Assembly (NCBI GenBank): GCA_963825585.1
Contig: CAWGTX010000004.1
Span: forward strand, 124,001 to 188,000
Origin: JAOUGY01 sp963825585
GTDB taxonomy: Bacteria > Actinomycetota > Acidimicrobiia > Spongiisociales > ZC4RG35
Reading direction: 5' to 3'
Length of the DNA stretch: 64,000 bases
The notes beneath the pieces were generated by a model. That model did no database searches. It saw only the letters and a list, made by a program, of their open reading frames with translations, and had not been told where the DNA came from. Positions 61,520 to 64,000 of this stretch are shown here, in pieces (the first letter of the stretch is position 1; the number at the start of each line of letters is the position of its first letter). The position numbers were made by a program, and so were the translations under genes.

Positions 61520-63040
61520 GTGAAGCTCGAACTGAAGGGCATCACCAAGCGATTCCCCGGAGTGCTTGCCAACGATCAGGTCGATCTGACCGTTGAATCG
61601 GGTGAGATCCTGTGTCTGCTCGGAGAGAACGGCGCCGGCAAGTCCACCCTCATGAACATCCTCTACGGGCTGTATTCGGCCGATGAGGGCGAGATCCTCG
61701 TCGACGGGGTGTCCCGCTCCTTCTCGAGTCCGCACGACGCCATCGACGCCGGCATCGGCATGGTCCACCAGCATTTCATGCTCGTCCCCGTGTTCACGGT
61801 GATCGAGAACATCGTCCTCGGTGACGAGCCCACCCGCGGGCTTGGTGTGCTCGATCTTCGCCGAGGAAAGAAGCACCTGACCGAGATCTCCGACAAGTAC
61901 GGGCTGAAGGTCGATCCGGACGCCATGGTCGAGGATCTTCCGGTGGGCATCCAGCAGCGGGTCGAGATCATCAAGGTGCTGTTCCGGGAGGCCGAGATCC
62001 TGGTGCTGGACGAACCGACCGCGGTGCTCACCCCCCAGGAAGTCGAGGAGCTCTTCGCCATCCTGCGCGGGCTCAAGGAGGCGGGCAAAGGCATCGTCTT
62101 CATCACCCACAAGCTCAAAGAGGTCTTGGAGATCGCCGACCGGATCGCAGTTCTGCGACGGGGCAGGGTCGTCGGGACCGCCATTCCGGGGGAGACCGAC
62201 GCCCAGCACCTGGCCGAGATGATGGTGGGCCGACCGGTCGATCTGGAGGTGGACAAGGAGCCTGCCCAGCCGGGCCAGCCGATGCTCGAGGTCTCCGATC
62301 TGGTGGTCCTCGACGACCGGGCCCAGACGATGGTGGATCGGGTCAGCCTCACGGTCCATACCGGGGAGATACTTGGTATTGCGGGTGTCCAGGGAAACGG
62401 TCAGACCGAACTGGTGGAGGCGCTCACGGGTCTGCGTACGCCGGTGGCCGGGGAGATCCGTATCGGGGGTGTGGACACCACCCACAAGTCGCCCCGCTGG
62501 ATCCATTCCCACGGTGTGGCCCATGTTCCCGAGGACCGACAGCGTATGGGCCTGGTTCTGCAGTTCACCGTCGCCGAGAACATGGTGCTCGATTCGTACT
62601 ACTCCGACGACTTCTCCTCGAAGGTGGTGATGCGCTGGGACGACGTCACCACACGGGCCGAGCAACTGGTCGAGCAGTTCGACGTACGTACCCCAGGCGT
62701 CGACGTGGCGGCCGGGAACCTCTCCGGCGGAAACCAGCAGAAGGTGATCGTCGCCCGCGAGTTCAGTCGGGATGTGAAGCTCATCATCGCCAGCCAACCC
62801 ACCCGTGGCCTCGATGTCGGATCTATCGAGTACATCCACTCCCAGATGGTCAAGCAGCGTGACGCAGGTGCAGCGGTCTTGGTTGTCTCAACCGAGCTCG
62901 ACGAGATCCTGGCCCTTTCGGATCGGATCGCCGTCATGTTCGACGGCAGGGTGGTGGCGGTTCTCGACCGTGACGAAACCGACGCCACGGACCTGGGCCT
63001 GTACATGGCTGGACACAAGACTGCCGAGGTGCAGCCGTGA
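61520..63040 (+). CDS. Nucleoside ABC importer ATPase (double domain)
   Basis: This 506-residue ATPase has two fused nucleotide-binding domains, as in sugar and nucleoside importers of the RbsA/NupA type. Domain 1 has Walker A LLGENGAGKSTLMN, a Q-loop at MVHQHFMLVPVFTVIENIVL, and Walker B ILVLDEPTAVLTP. Domain 2 has the altered Walker A GIAGVQGNGQTELVEA, the signature LSGGNQQKVIVAREFS, and LIIASQPTRGLDVGS. The second Walker A lacks the usual GKST, which is common in this family. The TTC-like GTG start lies about 60 bases after the hairpin. It overlaps the permease by four bases (GTGA). Confidence 0.93.
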   Translation: MKLELKGITKRFPGVLANDQVDLTVESGEILCLLGENGAGKSTLMNILYGLYSADEGEILVDGVSRSFSSPHDAIDAGIGMVHQHFMLVPVFTVIENIVLGDEPTRGLGVLDLRRGKKHLTEISDKYGLKVDPDAMVEDLPVGIQQRVEIIKVLFREAEILVLDEPTAVLTPQEVEELFAILRGLKEAGKGIVFITHKLKEVLEIADRIAVLRRGRVVGTAIPGETDAQHLAEMMVGRPVDLEVDKEPAQPGQPMLEVSDLVVLDDRAQTMVDRVSLTVHTGEILGIAGVQGNGQTELVEALTGLRTPVAGEIRIGGVDTTHKSPRWIHSHGVAHVPEDRQRMGLVLQFTVAENMVLDSYYSDDFSSKVVMRWDDVTTRAEQLVEQFDVRTPGVDVAAGNLSGGNQQKVIVAREFSRDVKLIIASQPTRGLDVGSIEYIHSQMVKQRDAGAAVLVVSTELDEILALSDRIAVMFDGRVVAVLDRDETDATDLGLYMAGHKTAEVQP

Positions 63041-64000
63041 CCGTCGAGACACCCGAGCCCACCAATCCTGTGAAGGACACAGAGAAGCCGACGGTGAAAC
63101 CGTCGTTCTTCCGTCGCCTGGTGGGCGCCGATGCCGATCTGAACGAGGTGCTGCTGCTCCCGGTGCTCGCCGTGGTCACGGCGCTCATCCTGGGAGCCTT
63201 CGTGATCGTCCTCACCGATCCGGAGCTGTGGCGGTTGTTCCGCTCCGACGGGTTCGGGCCGTGGATAGGCGAGTCGCTCGGAGCGGTGGGTGGCGCCTAT
63301 GCCGGTTTGTTCGAAGGCTCGTTCGGATCGCTCAACGCCGTGTCCGAGACGCTCGTGTCGGCTTCTCCGGTCATTCTGGCCGGGTTGTCGGTGGCGGTCG
63401 GCTTCCGTGCCGGTCTCTTCAACATCGGTGGCGAGGGTCAGGTGCTGGTTGGTGGCCTGCTCGCCGCAATCGTCGGATTCCGGTTCACCGGTCTTCCGTT
63501 CCCCATCCACTTGCTGGCCGCACTCATCGCCGGGATCGTCGGTGGAGCGGTTTGGGGTGGTATCGCCGGTCTGCTCAAGGCTCGCACCGGCGCCAACGAG
63601 GTCATCACCACCATCATGCTCAACTTCATCGCCTCATTCGGGCTGGTCTGGGTGCTTAAGACCGACTTCGTCAGGGTCCCCGACCGCAGTGATCCCATCT
63701 CGAAGACCGTCGCCGAGTCGGCCCGGCTTCCCAAGTTGGCCGGCTTCGTCGACGGGAACCTGCGGGTCCACGCCGGCATCATCCTGGCCTTGGTGATGGC
63801 CTGGTTCGTTTGGTGGCTGTTGTTCCGGTCGACCATCGGCTACCAGTTCCGGGCGGTGGGCTACAACCCCTCGGCGGCCCGCTACGGCGGTATGCGGGTC
63901 GAGGTCTTGTACGTGGCGGTGATGGGCGTGGCGGGTGGCCTGGCCGGCATGGCCGGCGCCGACACGGTGCTCGGGGTGCTGTATCGCGGGACGCCGGGCT
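63037..64000 (+). CDS. Nucleoside ABC importer permease (3' end beyond window)
   Basis: About 321 residues are visible, beginning with a charged cytoplasmic tail (VETPEPTNPVKDTEKPTVKP), then multiple membrane segments (LLLPVLAVVTALILGAFVIV). The signature FRAGLFNIGGEGQVLVGGLL is typical of BMP-linked nucleoside permeases, as is LLKARTGANEVITTIMLNFI. The frame remains open to the window end at about TVLGVLYRGTPG. A second permease gene is expected next, since these importers use two different permeases. Confidence 0.92.
   Translation, partial: MTVETPEPTNPVKDTEKPTVKPSFFRRLVGADADLNEVLLLPVLAVVTALILGAFVIVLTDPELWRLFRSDGFGPWIGESLGAVGGAYAGLFEGSFGSLNAVSETLVSASPVILAGLSVAVGFRAGLFNIGGEGQVLVGGLLAAIVGFRFTGLPFPIHLLAALIAGIVGGAVWGGIAGLLKARTGANEVITTIMLNFIASFGLVWVLKTDFVRVPDRSDPISKTVAESARLPKLAGFVDGNLRVHAGIILALVMAWFVWWLLFRSTIGYQFRAVGYNPSAARYGGMRVEVLYVAVMGVAGGLAGMAGADTVLGVLYRGTPG

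Noticed and set aside
59963..62839. A 958-residue open frame opposite the BMP and ABC ATPase genes
   Set aside because: It mirrors the high third-position GC of the two real genes and includes the translated TCGCTCG array as a repeated peptide.

Overview
The window is high-GC DNA from a flagellated actinobacterium. A member of the Acidimicrobiia or a close relative is the best guess, inferred from the gene mix and not from a marker gene. Supporting features are GTG and TTG starts, tightly overlapping genes, lipoproteins with Thr/Glu-rich linkers, ClpC with a UVR motif, a Gram-positive-type flagellar set without L- or P-ring genes, and a BMP-type nucleoside importer. No rRNA, tRNA, CRISPR array, insertion sequence or phage gene was seen.

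Layout. Positions 1-19950 hold a nearly complete flagellar structural cluster on the minus strand. In transcription order it reads flgB-flgC-fliE-fliF-fliG-fliH-fliI-fliJ-transglycosylase-fliK-flgD-flgE, then motA-motB-fliL-fliN-fliO-fliP-fliQ-fliR, then flhB-flhA, with flhA cut by the window edge. flhB is frameshifted as read. A plus-strand pair (MBL-fold hydrolase and DinB) separates fliR from flhB. Positions 20250-29990 are metabolic and redox genes: a DUF3179 lipoprotein, a Crp/Fnr regulator overlapping an unknown gene, two adjacent Rieske fusion enzymes (Rieske-ThDP and Rieske-glutamate-synthase-like), a Lpd/MerA-like flavoprotein and a TlpA-like thioredoxin. Positions 30046-43468 carry fliT-like, fliS, fliD and two near-identical short flagellins. 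Between the two flagellins lies a glycan-type island with a methyltransferase, two nucleotidyltransferases, a cupin, a HAD phosphatase, a GDPD-like protein, a WavE-like protein and a TPR glycosyltransferase. It probably modifies flagellin or the cell surface. Positions 43642-50603 are signalling and switch genes: a degenerate kinase-like protein, a degenerate GGDEF plus HD-GYP protein, fliY, fliM, CheY, and an HPt-REC-GGDEF*-REC protein. Positions 50693-64000 hold a polyprenyl diphosphate synthase, clpC, a three-cupredoxin multicopper oxidase and a thioesterase. They end with a nucleoside scavenging module: secreted 5'-nucleotidase, nucleoside hydrolase, BMP lipoprotein, ABC ATPase and a permease cut by the edge.

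The signal that gene annotation does not explain lies between genes. Many gaps carry short perfect tandem repeats, almost always with a 7-bp unit, built from a limited vocabulary (AGCCAGN, GNNSAAC, GCAACAC, CGTCCGA, CATCGAG, TCGCTCG). They often occur as inverted pairs around a shared core. These elements run into gene ends, supply stop codons, and make several upstream-extended starts misleading. They and the paired Rieske fusion enzymes are the two most interesting observations here.
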